This document shows positions 23,600-35,040 of a DNA stretch of 64,000 bases, in pieces. Made by a program: the position numbers and the translations under genes. Each line of letters opens with the position of its first letter. The stretch's first letter is position 1. The notes beneath the pieces were generated by a model, which did no database searches, was not told the origin of the DNA, and worked only from the letters and a program-made list of their open reading frames with translations. The stretch comes from Chinchilla lanigera (Eukaryota > Chordata > Mammalia > Rodentia > Chinchillidae): NCBI RefSeq assembly GCF_000276665.1, contig NW_004955465.1, forward strand, positions 35,792 through 99,791. Reading direction: 5' to 3'.

Positions 23600-23686
23600 T
23601 TTTTTTGGTGGGGTACCAGGAATCAAACTCAGGGCCTTGTGCTTGCCAGGCAGGTGCTGTGCCACTGAGCTATATCCCCGATCCCC
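23600..23686 (-). mobile_element. ID SINE inserted in the L1 3' UTR, antisense
   Basis: T-run, then GGTGGGGTACCAGGAATC, 'agggccttgtgcttgccagg', 'cactgagctatatccccgat'. This is antisense ID with recognisable A- and B-box remnants, more diverged than the copies at 39, 49 and 62 kb. Confidence 0.85.
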
Positions 23687-24076
23687 TTACTCTTTTTACT
23701 TCCTTTCCCTTTCCTTCTCCTTCCCTTTGTTCTCTTTCCCACTTCCTAATATCTATCCTCCATATGTTCCTTATTTGCCCTTTGGTTTCTCACATAAGAG
23801 AAATGATGCAATATTTAAACTTGTGTGTCTGATTTATTTCACTCAAGATTATGGTCTTGGGGTGCATCCATTTTCCTACAAGTGATTCAAGCTTATCGTT
23901 CTTTACGGCAGAGAAGTACTCCATTGTGTGCAAATACCACCTTGTCTTTATCCCTTTCTTTTGATGGGCATCTGGGCTGTTTCCAAGATGTAGCTATTGT
24001 AACTTGTGTTGCTATAAACGTGTGTATGTACATATCACTGTGGTATGATGCTTTTAACTCTTTTGGGAAGATTCCT

Positions 24077-24468
24077 TGTTTTGATTTGTACTTAGATGTC
24101 CCCCAAAACCTCATGTGCTTGTGGAGGACAGGTTTTTCAAAGGTGGCTGAATTCAAAGATGACTGATTCATGGTCCAATGCTGGGATTAAGGGTGTGAGT
24201 GCTGCACCTACCCTAGGATGGGTAGCCTGCATACAATATAAGGGACAGAAAGAGGCTAGTCCCCTCCCTCTCTCTGTTGTTGCTTTAGATGTCTTCTGCC
24301 GCCATGAACTGTTTTTCTCTGCTGTTGCCCTCTTCCATGTGTCACCCTGCTTTGGAGCCGGATGATTATGGGCTGAAACCTCCACAAACTATGAGTTAAA
24401 TAAACCTTTCCCCCTTTAACTTTGGGCTTTGGGTATTTTTCTCAGCAATGAAAAAAGTGACTAAGACA
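24077..24468 (+). mobile_element. MaLR-type solo LTR (ORR1-like) inside the L1
   Basis: It begins TGTTTTGATTTG and ends GTGACTAAGACA. The MaLR 3' layout is clear: 'attatgggctgaaacctcca', 'gagttaaataaacc', then a CTTTGGGCTTTGGG block. Flanks are TTCCT (24072-24076) and TAACT (24469-24473). The related L1 copy at 4290 reads ATACCTAGCAGGGA at the same place, so both flanks derive from one TACCT target, each with one change. 392 bp, no internal genes. Confidence 0.85.
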
Positions 24469-25832
24469 TAACTAGAAGGGGAACATTTGGGGCAAAAAAC
24501 CTCTTGTTTTAGTTTTTTTGAGGAATCTCTGTACTGATCTTCATAGTGATTGTACCAGTCTAAACTCGTACGAGCAATGGAGGCCTCACCAGCATTTGCT
24601 ATTGGTTGATTTCTTGTGATAACCATTCTTTCTGCAGTGAGATGGAGTCTCAGTGTTATTTTAATTTCCATCTCTCAAAATGATTGGTGATGTGGAACAT
24701 TTTTTCATATATTTGCTGTTTCCACTTCATCTGAGAAATGTGTATTCATTTTAGATGCCCATTTTTGGATTGAATCATGAAATTTGAGGAGTCTGATTTT
24801 TCTCAGTTATTTACATATCTTAAATGTTAGTCCTTTGTCTGAGGAATAGCTGGTAAAATTTTTTTCCCATTCTGTGGGTTGTCTCTTCATTTTACTGGTG
24901 GTTTCTTTTGCTGTGCAAGGCTTTTGATTTTGATGTTATCTCAGTTATTGATCTTTGTAATATTTCCAGTGTGATGGAGTTTTGTTCATAAAGTCTTTGC
25001 TTACACCTATATCTTCTGGAGTTTTACCCATTCTTCCAGCAGATTAAGTGATTCTGTGTGAATATTTGATCTTATATCCATTTTGATTTTAATTTAGTTC
25101 ATGGTGAGAGACATGGGTCTAGGTTTAATCGTTGGCATGTGGAAAACCAGTTTCCCCAGCACTATTTATTAAAGAGGCTATCTTTCTTCCAGTGAAGGTG
25201 TTTGGCTTCTGTCAATGATAAGGTAGCTGAGTGCATTTGGAGTTGTTTTTTTGATCCTCAGCTGTGTTATTTTCAAGTATTATGCAGTTTTTATTACGAT
25301 AATTTTGTAGTATCATTTCAAGTTGGGGATTGTGATGCCCCTTGTCTTGCCTTTGTTGAACAGAATTGCTTTTACTATCGTTGTCTCTTCTGGTTCTATA
25401 TGAGTTTTATGATTGTTTTCTTTAGTTCTGTGGGGTATGCTCTTGTTACTTTGATTTGGATTGCATTAAATCTTTATAACAGCTCTGGAAGTATAGTCAT
25501 TTTCATTATATTATTTCTGCCTATCCAAGAACTGGGATATCTTTCCATTTTCTGATGTCTTCTTCAATCTCCTTTTTCAAAGTATCATAGTTTTCAACAT
25601 AAAAGTCTTTTATTTGTTTTGTTAGATTGATTCCTAAGTAAGTCATTTTTCTTGATGCTATTGTGAAAGGTATTATTTCCCTAATTTCTTGCTGAGAGAG
25701 TTTGTTATTTGTTCATAGGAATGCTATTAATTTTTGAGTGTTGACTTTTTATCCTGTTATGCTACTGAATTTGGTTATGAAATCTAGGAGTCTTTTGGTG
25801 AAGTTTTTGGGGTCTTCTATGTAGAATATCAT

Positions 25833-26147
25833 GTCATCCACAAATAATGTTACTTTAACTTATTCTTTTCCTATTCTTATTCTTATTATTTCTTTTTCTT
25901 GTCTAGTTGCTCTGGCTAATGTTTCTAGAACTATGCTGAACAGGAGTGGTGATAGTGAACATCCCTGTCTTGATCCTGATTTTACAGTGAAAGCTTTTAG
26001 TTTTTGACTATTTAGTATGATGTTGACTATTGGAATATCATAGGTGGCTCTTATCATACTGAGATAAAGACCTTGTATTCCAATTTTCTGTTGGGTATTT
26101 TTTAACCATGAATGGGTGTTAAACTTTGTCACATGCTTTTTCTGCAT
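25833..26147 (-). pseudogene. L1 ORF2 reverse-transcriptase domain, decayed
   Basis: On the minus strand a 95-codon frame contains [19 protein letters not shown] followed by [11 protein letters not shown]. This is the RT motif before the catalytic site (SGTRQGCPLSPLLFNIVLE in active L1s). A TAA stop (25860-25862) ends the frame, and in the same frame just beyond it 25833-25844 still reads FVDD, the diverged catalytic motif (FADD in active L1). The domain is thus recognisable but broken at its active site. Confidence 0.9.
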
Positions 26148-27324
26148 CCATTGAGATGATCATATGATTTTTGTCTTTGATTCTGTTAATGTGGTGCATT
26201 ATTACATTTGTTGATTTGTGTATGTTGAACCATCCCTACATCCCTGGGATGAATCCTACTTCATCATGGTGTATAATTTTCTGGATGATTTGCTTCATTC
26301 TGTTTGATAGTACCTTATTGAGGATTTTTACATCTATGTTCATTAAGGAGATTGGCTTGTAGTTCTTTTTTTTGGTTGAATCTTTTTCTGGTTTTGGTGT
26401 CAGGGTAATGCTTGTTTCTAGGAATGAAGTTGGGAATATTGCTTCCCTTTCAATTTCATTAAAGAGTGAGGAGTAGTGGCATTAGATCTTCTCCAAATTT
26501 CTTGTGGAATTTAGCAGTGAATTCATCAGGATCTGAATTTTCTTTGTTGGTAGTTTTAAAATTACTTCTTTAATTTAATTGATGGATATAGGGTTATTTA
26601 GAATTTTTATATCTTCTTGATTTAGCATTGATAATTCATATGTATCTAGGAATCTGTCTATTTTTTCTACATTATCCGTCTTATTAGAGTGTTATAGGTC
26701 TTGAAGTAGGTATTGATGTTCTTCTGGATGTCTGCAGGATCCACTGTGATTTTGCCCTTTTCATTCCTAATTGCCTGAACTTGAATCTTTCCTTTTTTTT
26801 GATAAGGTTGGTGAACGGTTTGTCTATTTTAATCTATCAAACAACCAAATCTTCAATTCATTGATTTTTTGTATTATTTTCTTAGTCTCAATTACATTAG
26901 TTTCTGCTCTGATCTTTATAATTTCCCTTCTTGTATGTGCTTTGGGTTTAACTTGCTCTTCTAAAAGCTAGAGGTTCAGCATTATGTTTTTTTATTTGAG
27001 CTCACTCTATTTTTCTAATGTGAGAACTCATTGCTATAAAGTTTCCCTACAACTGCTTTCATTGTGCCCCATAAGTTCTGATCTATGTTGTGTTGGAATT
27101 ATCATTTATTATAGAAACTGTCTAATTTCTTCTTTAATTTCACCTGTGACCCATTGATTGTTTGGAAGCTTATTATTTAATTTCTATGTGCTTATGCAGT
27201 TTTTGTGGTTCCTTTCACTATTGATTTCCAGTTTCATTGTACTATGATCTGATAAGATGCATAGGATAATTTGAATTCCTTTGCATTTACATAAGCATGT
27301 CCTATGAACTAGAATGTGGTATAC

Positions 27325-27688
27325 TGTTTGAATATATACAGACTTCCACAATTTAGATGTTGGAACTTAGACTCTAAGGTAGGAAGAAAGTGGACCATTG
27401 GGAGATGATTAGGCTATTAGAGTTCCTGTCTCATAGATGAGATTAGTACCTTTATAAAAAAGCTTGAGGAAGTGAGTTCATCTCTTTGCTCTTCTACTCC
27501 TGCTACATGAAGATATAGTAAGAAGTTACCATCTTGGAAGCAGAGAGTGATTCTTTTTTAGATACTGAACTATCTGGCATTTTGACTTTGGACTTATCAG
27601 CTTCTAGAATTATAAGAAATAAATTTCTACCATTTGTAGAATACCTATTCTAAGATATTTTGTTATAGAAGAAGAGTAGACTAAGATA
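27325..27688 (+). mobile_element. MST/MLT1-like MaLR LTR, sense, old
   Basis: It has 'ttagatgttggaacttagac', 'gagatgattaggctattaga', 'ctacatgaagatatagtaag', 'ttatcagcttctagaattat' with AAGAAATAAATTTCT, and ends TTTTGTTATAGAAGAAGAGTAGACTAAGATA. This is the standard 3' half of this LTR class (CTCCAGAACTGTGAGAAATAAATTTCT ... TATTTTGTTATAGCAGCC...GACTAAGACA). It lies at the 5' break of the L1. Flanking TATAC and GTTAC do not form a convincing duplication. Confidence 0.75.
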
Positions 27689-27722
27689 GTTACCTTTATA
27701 TGTTAGTCACTAAACCTTTATA

Positions 27723-28077
27723 TGTTAGTCAGCTTTTCACATTGTGATAAAATATCTGAGATAAACAATTTAAATGGAGGAATGGTTTATTTTGGCTTAT
27801 GGTTTCAGAGATTTTAGTCCATGGTCTTTTGGTTATGTTGCTGTGGGGCTATGGCAACATGCTACATCATGGTGGAAGAAGGTGGCCAAGAAGGCTCCTC
27901 ATTTCATGGTGGTCAGAAAGTGAAAGAGAGAGAAGGGAAGGTATGAAGTCCCAACATCCCTTTCAAGAGTGGGCTAACTTCCTTCCATTAGGCCCCAACT
28001 CTCAATAGCATAAAGGCTGGGGACCAAGCCTTTAGCATATGGACTTTTAGAGGGATGTTTAAGATCAAAAGTATAAC
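27723..28077 (-). mobile_element. MST-like MaLR LTR, antisense
   Basis: It starts 'tgttagtcagcttttcacat' and 'tgtgataaaatatctgagat' with AAATGGAGGAATGGTTTATTT, and ends AAGTATAACA. This is the antisense form of the LTR (TGTTAGTC..TTTTCAT..CTGTGACAAAATACCTGAGA). It faces the LTR at 27325-27688. It matches the copies at 60061 and 63362 in order and wording. Confidence 0.75.
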
Positions 28078-28284
28078 AATCTATTCCCTTAAAATAAGAA
28101 CCCTACACATATTTATGAGGCTGACTTGCTGTTCATTAAAATAATGGGTGGAAAATAGGAGTTGGCATTTTGCTGTATAAGATGTGATGATATAAATATC
28201 TGCTGCATAACATCATTATTCCACCTTTGTTTTGCTTTGTTTTTTTTTTTTAAGCCTGTAGCTCTTTAATCCCTAGGTTGGCCT

Positions 28285-28350
28285 TAATTAATTTGAGGTA
28301 TATGATTGACATGTTAATTAGGCTCTCATTCAACCCTGGGCGTTTAATTA
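28285..28350. promoter_or_regulatory. Three TAATTA words at exact 30-bp spacing (possible homeodomain cluster)
   Basis: TAATTA, the core of Antp/Lhx/Prd-class homeodomain sites, occurs at 28285-28290, 28315-28320 and 28345-28350. The sequence around it (28250-28460) is AT-rich and not a recognised repeat. Regular spacing near three helical turns is what is seen; enhancer function is only an inference. AT-rich DNA can give such words by chance. Confidence 0.25.
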
Positions 28351-28513
28351 TTGTACAATATCTCAACCAGCAGTTGTGCTCTGCACTCTCAAACTCATCA
28401 GGGCCTTTGTAGAGATTGTCCAGTTTTCTCATATTTCAAAAATTCCCATTTCAATAAAAGATAAATTGAAAGACTGATCATTACCATTGGAGATTGATTC
28501 CAGAAAATCTTTA

Positions 28514-28685
28514 TTATTATTATTATTACTATTATTATTTTGTCTTTTTGAGACACGGTCTTGCTATACAGTTCAGGCTGGCCTTGAGCTCACTTTGTAG
28601 CCCAGGCTGGTCTCGAGCTCCCAACAATCCTCCTGCCTCAGCCTCCCGAGTGCTGGGATTAGAGGTGTGCACCGCCACGCCCAGC
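28514..28685 (-). mobile_element. B1 SINE with (ATT)n-expanded tail, antisense
   Basis: Antisense B1 with quasi-duplication ('gttcaggctggccttgagct' and 'gcccaggctggtctcgagct'), ending 'gctgggattagaggtgtgca'. A (TTA)n stretch stands where the A-tail should be. It is flanked by 16-bp target duplications (28498-28513 and 28686-28701) with one mismatch, so the boundaries are firm. Confidence 0.95.
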
Positions 28686-28701
28686 TTCCAGAGAATCTTT
28701 A

Positions 28702-30936
28702 AAGGGAAGCTCTGCTAGTGCATAAAGAATGGTTCAGATTACAAAAATCCAGTGAACATGTGACTTCCCAGGAACTCAACTATTGTTTAAAATTAAGAGA
28801 AATGTGATTTTAGCCTAAGATCATGGGAAATCTTAGGAATGAATAAGTGCAAACAGGTGACCTCTGCGTGGGTAGGGAAACAGTGACCAAAGACAAAATG
28901 TAATTTTTGATAAACAGACAAATTTCAAATCAATTCATGTATCTGGGCTTATGTGGCCAATGTCCACCCTCTTCCTTTTCTCTGAATCTCCTCTTCTGTC
29001 CACTCCAAGGGTGAGTGGAGAGGCCAGTTGTCTTTGCAGCTATTTGCTACATCTACTGGCAAAAGCCCAATGAAGAAATATATAAAAATTGTTATTTCAA
29101 AAAATTCTCCCAGAATGCACCTCCAAATGGCTGCTGTCTTCTTTGTTATTTTACTCTGTGAGGATTTTTCAGTCTCTGCATGTCTGGCTTGATGGATAAC
29201 CTTGCCAATGTGGAGGAATACTTTAGACTAGAAGGAACAGTATCTTAGGCATTAGAGAAGCTTGAAGAATTCATTTTTCATACCTGCTTCAATGTGTTAA
29301 TGACCAAAGGTCACACAAAATACGAAGTATTTGGATCCCTTGATATGGAAGTTAGCAAAAATGTTTCATGCCATTTTCCATAGCTGTTCCAAGATCACAT
29401 CTGTTTGGAACTGAACCGTAGCATGTGTGCTGGGGAACCTGTATGAAATTAACTTTTATAGCTGACTTTACAAGCAGGATCTTTTATTGTCTACAACTTG
29501 GCTGGAATTCAGGAAGTTCCCAAAATGATTTATTGTCATATGTGCCTATTCTGTGGCGGCTGATGAAACTGATATATTATTGAACATATGCAGTCATTCT
29601 GGCTAGAAACAACAGATCATCTAAGCCTTTTATTCAAAAGAAGTGAAGAATCCACGTTGTGGAATGGAAAAAAAGTTGAGTATTTTGTTTTAAGTGAAAT
29701 AATTACTTGCAGGAACAAAACATTTGTTACAGAAAAGAATCCTTTAATTCTTTTCTGTTTGCCAATATAGTAAAGACTTACGAGACTCTAGAATGTATTG
29801 TTTATATAAATATTTAAGGTAATAGTTCCCCAATAAATACTTGATTATATTCTTATAATACCTGATATGGGTAGTTCAATTTATTTGATTATAATAATAA
29901 AAACAAAGGTCATGAATTTAAATTCTTTCATATCACTTAATGTAACTCTCTCCTTCTGAACTTCTTCCAGTTTAACAGAGGGGTCCCTTTAACCTAGTCT
30001 TCCATATGGTCCCAAGAGAAATTTGGTGAAACGGTGGATAATGTAAAATGTAGTTTCTGTCTAGTAGGAGGAAACCTCAAGAACTCATTCTTCTATTGAC
30101 AAATTAGGAGAATTTTCCTTCATAGAAGATTGCGTACTCAGCAATAACAACATAGTATTTGATTGAGTTAGAATACAGAAAATAAATAATTAAATATAAT
30201 TCTAAACTCTGTACTTATAGCATATAAAACATTTAATCTTCTGGCATTATTTGGAACTTCAGGATTCAGTGTGTTCCTCCCTTTTAGACAGCTGATTGAC
30301 ACACCCACATTTCAATTGGAAATGGGTGGTCAAAAGTCTAGTTGTTTCAGACGGATTAGGATGTGAAGCTACAGGACTTCAGTGCAGGAAACTTGTCCTA
30401 AGTATTGAGGCCCAGCTGACCTTCCCTATGCTGTGAAAGAGGGAACAGCAAACTGTTCCCCCTTTGGCAGTGTGCCAGCATGCTGGCACGTAGCAAATTC
30501 CAGGGAAGAAGTCAACAACAGCTGAGATCTCATTTAGAGAAATACTTACCTGGGTACACTTTGCAAATAATGAGAAACAGATGAATTTCCCATTAACCTA
30601 ATTGTTTGCTCCCTTGCCTAAGTTGGATAAAAGTGAAGTGAACCAGATGCTCAGGGTTCTTTGTCCACTAGAGGCAAGAGTCTCCTGGTCCCCCTTTCAA
30701 AATTGTCTCTGTGTTTTTCTTTAATTTCCATTTGCCCCCTCCCATTAGGCATAGCAGGCTGGTTTCCTGCACTTCAGAACTTGTAAGCCTGTGTCACATA
30801 GTGAGAAGACTTAGATCTGATTTTCTAGTTACAGTGTCAGTAGAAAACAAGCAAATCCCTAGATATTGTGTAAACATTGTCTACGAGGTCATCTGTGAGG
30901 CAAAGGCTAGGGTAGTTACAATACTTCAAATGAAAT
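28702..30936. other. AT-rich unique sequence, repeat-poor
   Basis: About 2.2 kb with no recognised SINE, LINE or LTR. Frames do not exceed 60 codons. A perfect 13-bp palindrome TGACC-AAA-GGTCA is at 29301-29313. Start of a repeat-poor block running to about 39 kb. Confidence 0.5.
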
Positions 30937-30974
<38 letters not shown>

Positions 30975-31044
30975 CTTCTGTGCATCTATCCATTCATCCA
31001 TCCATCTGTCCGTCCATCCATCCGTCCTTCTGTTCATCCATCTA
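30937..31044. repeat. (TATC)n / (ATCC)n compound tetranucleotide repeat
   Basis: About nine pure TATC units (30937-30974), then imperfect ATCC/ATCT/GTCC units to 31044. It generates the low-complexity LSIYLSIYLSI and PSVRPSIRPS stretches in an open frame (30711-31157), which is therefore not a gene. Likely length-polymorphic. Confidence 0.95.
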
Positions 31045-32539
31045 TGCTTTCTCTTAATAAACGCATGTACTCCTTTGGGAACAGAATTTGGAGCCTGGCT
31101 TTGGGATCCTGCCTAGTCTACACTAATCCCCTTTATTTCAAAGCATTTTTTCTTTAAAATGGAAGTAGATACCACTTTACTCACTTTCATAAGGAATTTA
31201 TGTATCAACAGATGTCATTATCATCCTACAAGCAGAAAAATGGAAGCTTGATGGATTTAGCATAAAAGTATTTAACTTATCCCTCAAATTCTGGTGATAT
31301 GTTTCTGTGTTCTGGTTGAGCACGGGAAAAGATTGATTCCTAGTTGCAGATGCCTTAGCTATATTCAGAAATGGCCTTCTTTCAACTTTAATCTGTTTGG
31401 CTCAAGGTTTGACATAGTTATGTGTTAATATATTTCCTAGACAGGTGAGTTAGCTTCAAAGTGTAAAATAATCTTTTGTAATGGTGGACCCTCCCTTTAA
31501 CTCCAGGTAATCTTGTCAGAATGGTATGATTCTGTAGGCGGGCCAGGTGGAAATGGGTGACTCCATGTCTTCAGAACTCAAGGCTGGAAGCAAACAATTT
31601 AAATGTGTGTATATGTTATAGTCAGATACGTTGCCTTTTTGTATGAAGAAGGATAGCACATTTTCACAGGGCTCTGAAAGTTATATGTGAGTAATGTTAA
31701 TTTGGTGTAAAACTTCAAGTGGCATATTACTAATGCCAAAGAACAAAGCAGTGGAGGATCTGGTAACTAATTATTAACAGCACTGTCACTATTTTATGTA
31801 AGTGTGAACAAGAATCATATGTTTCTTGTAGTTCATTTTGTTGATGTGCTTAGTCTTGGTGGTGAAAGTGTGATAATGAGCAGCTAGCTGGTCCCTAAGA
31901 GTGGCTGTGGTCCCCCTCTTGATAGCAGTATTTTGTATTTATGCCCAAAGGCCCTGGGGGCAGTGGACAATCTTTAAATAAATGAGACAATTTAGTAGTT
32001 GTTATGATTTAAAAGCAGTATTACAGACTTGAGTTAGCAGAACCTGTCATAACAATCTGAAGTTAATGACACTGTGACTTGATTTTGCAGAAAACGTCTG
32101 AGACTACCAACTGGAGTTTTCTAGATTTCACATACAATGGGGCTCTGCCTTTCCTGAGAGCTCCATCTAGGATCTGGGTCTTGCTGTGGAAGTAGAAAGA
32201 ATAGACGTTGGTGAGTATGAGGATTTCCCTTTTCTCAGGGATTTTAGGAAGAGATGGGAACTTTGATACTATATTTGTTCAAGACCAGGTCAACAGCTAT
32301 GGCTAGCTGGCTTATTTTATTATAATTTTTTATAAAGATGCTTTATTCAACAATCTTGAGAAGATTTATCTAAAGTTCATGATAGGACAAAAAAAAAAAA
32401 AAAGGATTCCACTCTAAAAGCTGGATGGTTATGGAGTTAAATGCACTCCAGATCAAGGATTAGTATCCTGCGTGTAAAATATAAAAAGAGAAGCTACAGA
32501 TAAAGGAAGAACAATTTAGAGGGAGAAATTTAGAATTAC
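31045..32539. other. Unique sequence, no gene recognised
   Basis: About 1.5 kb, AT-rich. A 15-A run at 32389-32403 could be an old retroposon tail, but no body is recognisable before it. No open frame of note. Confidence 0.45.
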
Positions 32540-32705
32540 AGAATTCTAAAATATAGGGTCAGAATAGACCTTAGGGCAATTGCCCAATCTGTCAGCAGAT
32601 GAGGCCCAAAGACATTAAGATCTTGTGGTTGGTTAGTGGGAGAATTAGAATTAAAATTAGCATTAGGCTCCTACCTCTGAGTCCAGTGCTCTCTCCATGT
32701 AAATT
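32540..32705 (-). mobile_element. MIR-like SINE, antisense
   Basis: 'gcagatgaggcccaaagaca' then TTAAGATCTTGTGGTTGGTTAGTGGGAGAATTAGAATT and 'tctgagtccagtgctctctc' follow the antisense MIR layout (GATGAGGCCCAGAGAGGTTAAG...CAGCTAGTAAGTGGCAGAGC...CTGACTCCA...GCTCTT). Confidence 0.65.
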
Positions 32706-32914
32706 CCTTAAGAGACCCTAACTCCATGAATAAGCCAAGCCATACAAGGAAGCATCTGAGTGTAAACTGATCTTTGGGTAGATCGCTGTGTAGATAATTG
32801 GTCTTGTGCCACAGACATCTCACTCTTCCCTGCAAATGAATAAATTTACTATCTGGGATAAATCAATTTCATGTGCCTCCAGGAAGCTTCAATCACTTCC
32901 TAGGGCCTTTGAAC

Positions 32915-33045
32915 TGTGGATCTGAAAATCTGGGCTCTGGCCTTAATTCTGTCAAGTCACTTAATCTCTCAGGTCTGTTCTTTTATTTATAAGTTAGAAG
33001 AGTAATCAGGTGATCCCTTTCAGTTCCAAATGACTACAATTCACT
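32915..33045 (+). mobile_element. MIR SINE, sense
   Basis: 'ctgggctctggccttaattc' and 'gtcaagtcacttaatctctc' with AGGTCTGTTCTTTTATTTATAAG match the sense MIR core (GTGACCTTGGGCAAGTCACTTAACCTCTC...TCAGTTTCCTCATCTGTAAAA). The adjacent antisense MIR is a separate insertion. Confidence 0.65.
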
Positions 33046-34214
33046 TGAAACACATTTGAAGAACAGATATGGGGGCTATTTCTTGACAGGATGGTGACTG
33101 TCTTTTTCACATGCAAACGTGCATTGTGAATTCCAAAAGGGATGATGGCTATGAAGAGTTAGTGGAGGAGTATGGTGTCAGGAGTATCCTGACACCAGTG
33201 AACAAAGTTGGAAAAGACCTAAGAAATCAACAGAATAATATTCAGATAAAGGGAAGAGAAATGAACCCAGTTAATACAGAACACAGATCCAGCTCACTGA
33301 GAGTCCTTTGGCTGAGAACATGCTAGAATCCAGATCTCTGAGTATCTCAAATCTGCTCCAATAATGTGATAGGAAAAAGAAATGTTCTGTGATCACACAC
33401 ATTTTTATGAGACTGGGTACAATAAACTCCAACTAGCATCTTTAGGAAAAATTTCTCAGAGCCTTTAACATGATCAAATGGTTTGAGAAACTCCAAGATA
33501 CAGAATTTCCCGGATAAATTTGGCCATAATGCACATTGTGTTCTGGTACATTCTATGAGAAATGCTGTGAAGGAACAGATCTGCAGAGAATAAGGAGGAG
33601 AGTTCAGGGTGATTCTTTAGAAGTGCTGAGGGATGTGGATCAAAAGTTGGAAGGTAAGAACTGAGCACCCACACAGAAGTCCTTCTCTAGACATCAGAGC
33701 AGGTCAAGAGATGACTGGAGCCTGAGACAGACATTGGGAAGACCGTGACCTTGAAGTGCAGGCCAATGATACAGCACCTGCTTTCACAGTGGGTGAACAG
33801 CTTGTAAACTGTCTCATTCTTTCAATGATGTCAAGCTATTTATGTTACTTAAATGGCCTCTAGTTATTTCCTGGGCCATAAATAGTATGTACAACAGACT
33901 GTCCTCATGTTGAAGTAAAGGTTTTTATATGTTTTTTTTTTTTTTTGGCAAAGATTAATTTTTCAGTTTGGATTCTGAGCAAAGGAGACAGGTTAGAGCT
34001 CAGAACAAAGTCTTGGATGAAGACGGATGGCATGTCCATGCTGGTAGGGGCCTGGAGTTCTTGCCTTGAGCTCCACTGGTCTTTCTCAGAGGATCCATGG
34101 ATTCACGTGCACAGTTTTGTGGAATGTACTCAGCTGCTGTTTCTCTGAAGAATGACTTTCATCAAATTCTCAAATGGGTCTGTAATCTCAAAAGTTGTCA
34201 ACAGTACCTTACTA
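33046..34214. other. Unique sequence, no gene recognised
   Basis: About 1.2 kb. Frames of 66-71 codons only. A 16-T run at 33931-33946 has no SINE body beside it. No recognised repeat. Confidence 0.45.
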
Positions 34215-34275
34215 TAGCTCCTTGTAGAAGATAGGAAACTAAGGCTTGGAGTGATGAAGTAGTTTGCTAGATGTC
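34215..34275 (-). mobile_element. MIR fragment, antisense
   Basis: 'gataggaaactaaggcttgg' and 'agtgatgaagtagtttgcta' resemble antisense MIR (GATGAGGAAACTGAGGC...GTTAAGTGACTTGCC). Short and diverged, so tentative. Confidence 0.4.
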
Positions 34276-34539
34276 AACCTAATTGTTTCAGCTGTGGGTT
34301 GGAGCAGTGAAGATCACCTGAGAAGTGGTAAGCAACAGGGCTGGAGGAAAATCCACTTGGTGATCCTTGATCATCAGTCTTAGAGTTGTCCTTGCCCTTG
34401 TGCTGAAGTAGGCTTTGCCACGTGCATTATACTTCTGGTTTTGCGGGTAGAACACAGACGGGGCAAATCATTCAGTGACCCGAAACTTGAACACTTGCAT
34501 TAGAAACTCCGAGGCTTGACTCTCACAAGAAATCACTCA

Positions 34540-35040
34540 TAATTAATGTGTCATACATTCCATACATAACAGCCAAACCTGGAAATGAAGTTTGGTTTCA
34601 AACATATGATAATCAGTAAAGGTTTCTGCTGGGTTTAGGATCATGCTGCGATTTTGTCTTGGATATCTCAAAGATTTCAACATCAGAAATGTTTTTATTT
34701 TTACCTTTTCTGGAGCATGATATAATTTGTCTGCTTGATTGCATTTTAATTAGCACTCCCATTGCCTGTTTAAGCATGCAAGGATATAAAACAAGCCAAC
34801 CAAATAGGAAGACATATAGCCAAGGTATTTGCTACTGGGACATTGTTGAGCACTGCCTTGGGATAAAGCTTGCACCAGACTGAAGTTTAACAGTGTGAAC
34901 TGGTTCAAAATAAACCAATTTGTATGCATAATATTTCACATAAGGGTTAAGCTGCCTTAGCAATTGTTGATAATTATGGATATTTGCACAGCTCTGAGGG
35001 TTTTTGAACATTCTTTTTGAGTAAATCAGCATTTCCACAA
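34540..35040. promoter_or_regulatory. Candidate conserved non-coding block (unproven)
   Basis: Repeat-free AT-rich sequence dense in developmental transcription-factor-like words: 'actcataattaatgtgtcat', 'gcattttaattagcactccc', 'aactggttcaaaataaacca' and 'aatttgtatgcataatattt'. Reading frames are short. Such texture is common in vertebrate conserved enhancers, but only an alignment to other mammals can tell. The repeat scarcity is seen; the function is inferred. Confidence 0.2.

Larger units (their letters stand above)
23405..27324 (-). mobile_element. L1 LINE, 5'-truncated, antisense, ~3.9 kb with insertions
   Basis: Read on the minus strand, this holds the part of ORF2 from the endonuclease/RT linker through reverse transcriptase to the C-terminus, then a purine-rich 3' UTR. 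Landmarks on the plus strand, in antisense order: 3' UTR pyrimidine tracts (23500-23760); the ORF2 C-terminus near 23860-24070 and 24469-24700; 'ggttgtctcttcattttact' (24878); 'cagcactatttattaaagag' (25158); RT region 25830-26150; and 'gaaccatccctacatccctg' (26228). It has many stops and is dead. An ID SINE and a solo LTR have inserted into it. The 5' end is lost at the next LTR. Confidence 0.93.

Noticed and set aside
23405..27324. Possible intact, mobile L1
   Set aside because: It is 5'-truncated, has stop codons throughout (one right beside the FVDD motif) and is interrupted by an LTR and a SINE.
30711..31157. 148-codon frame with Leu-Ser-Ile-Tyr repeats
   Set aside because: The repeats are translation of the TATC/ATCC microsatellite.
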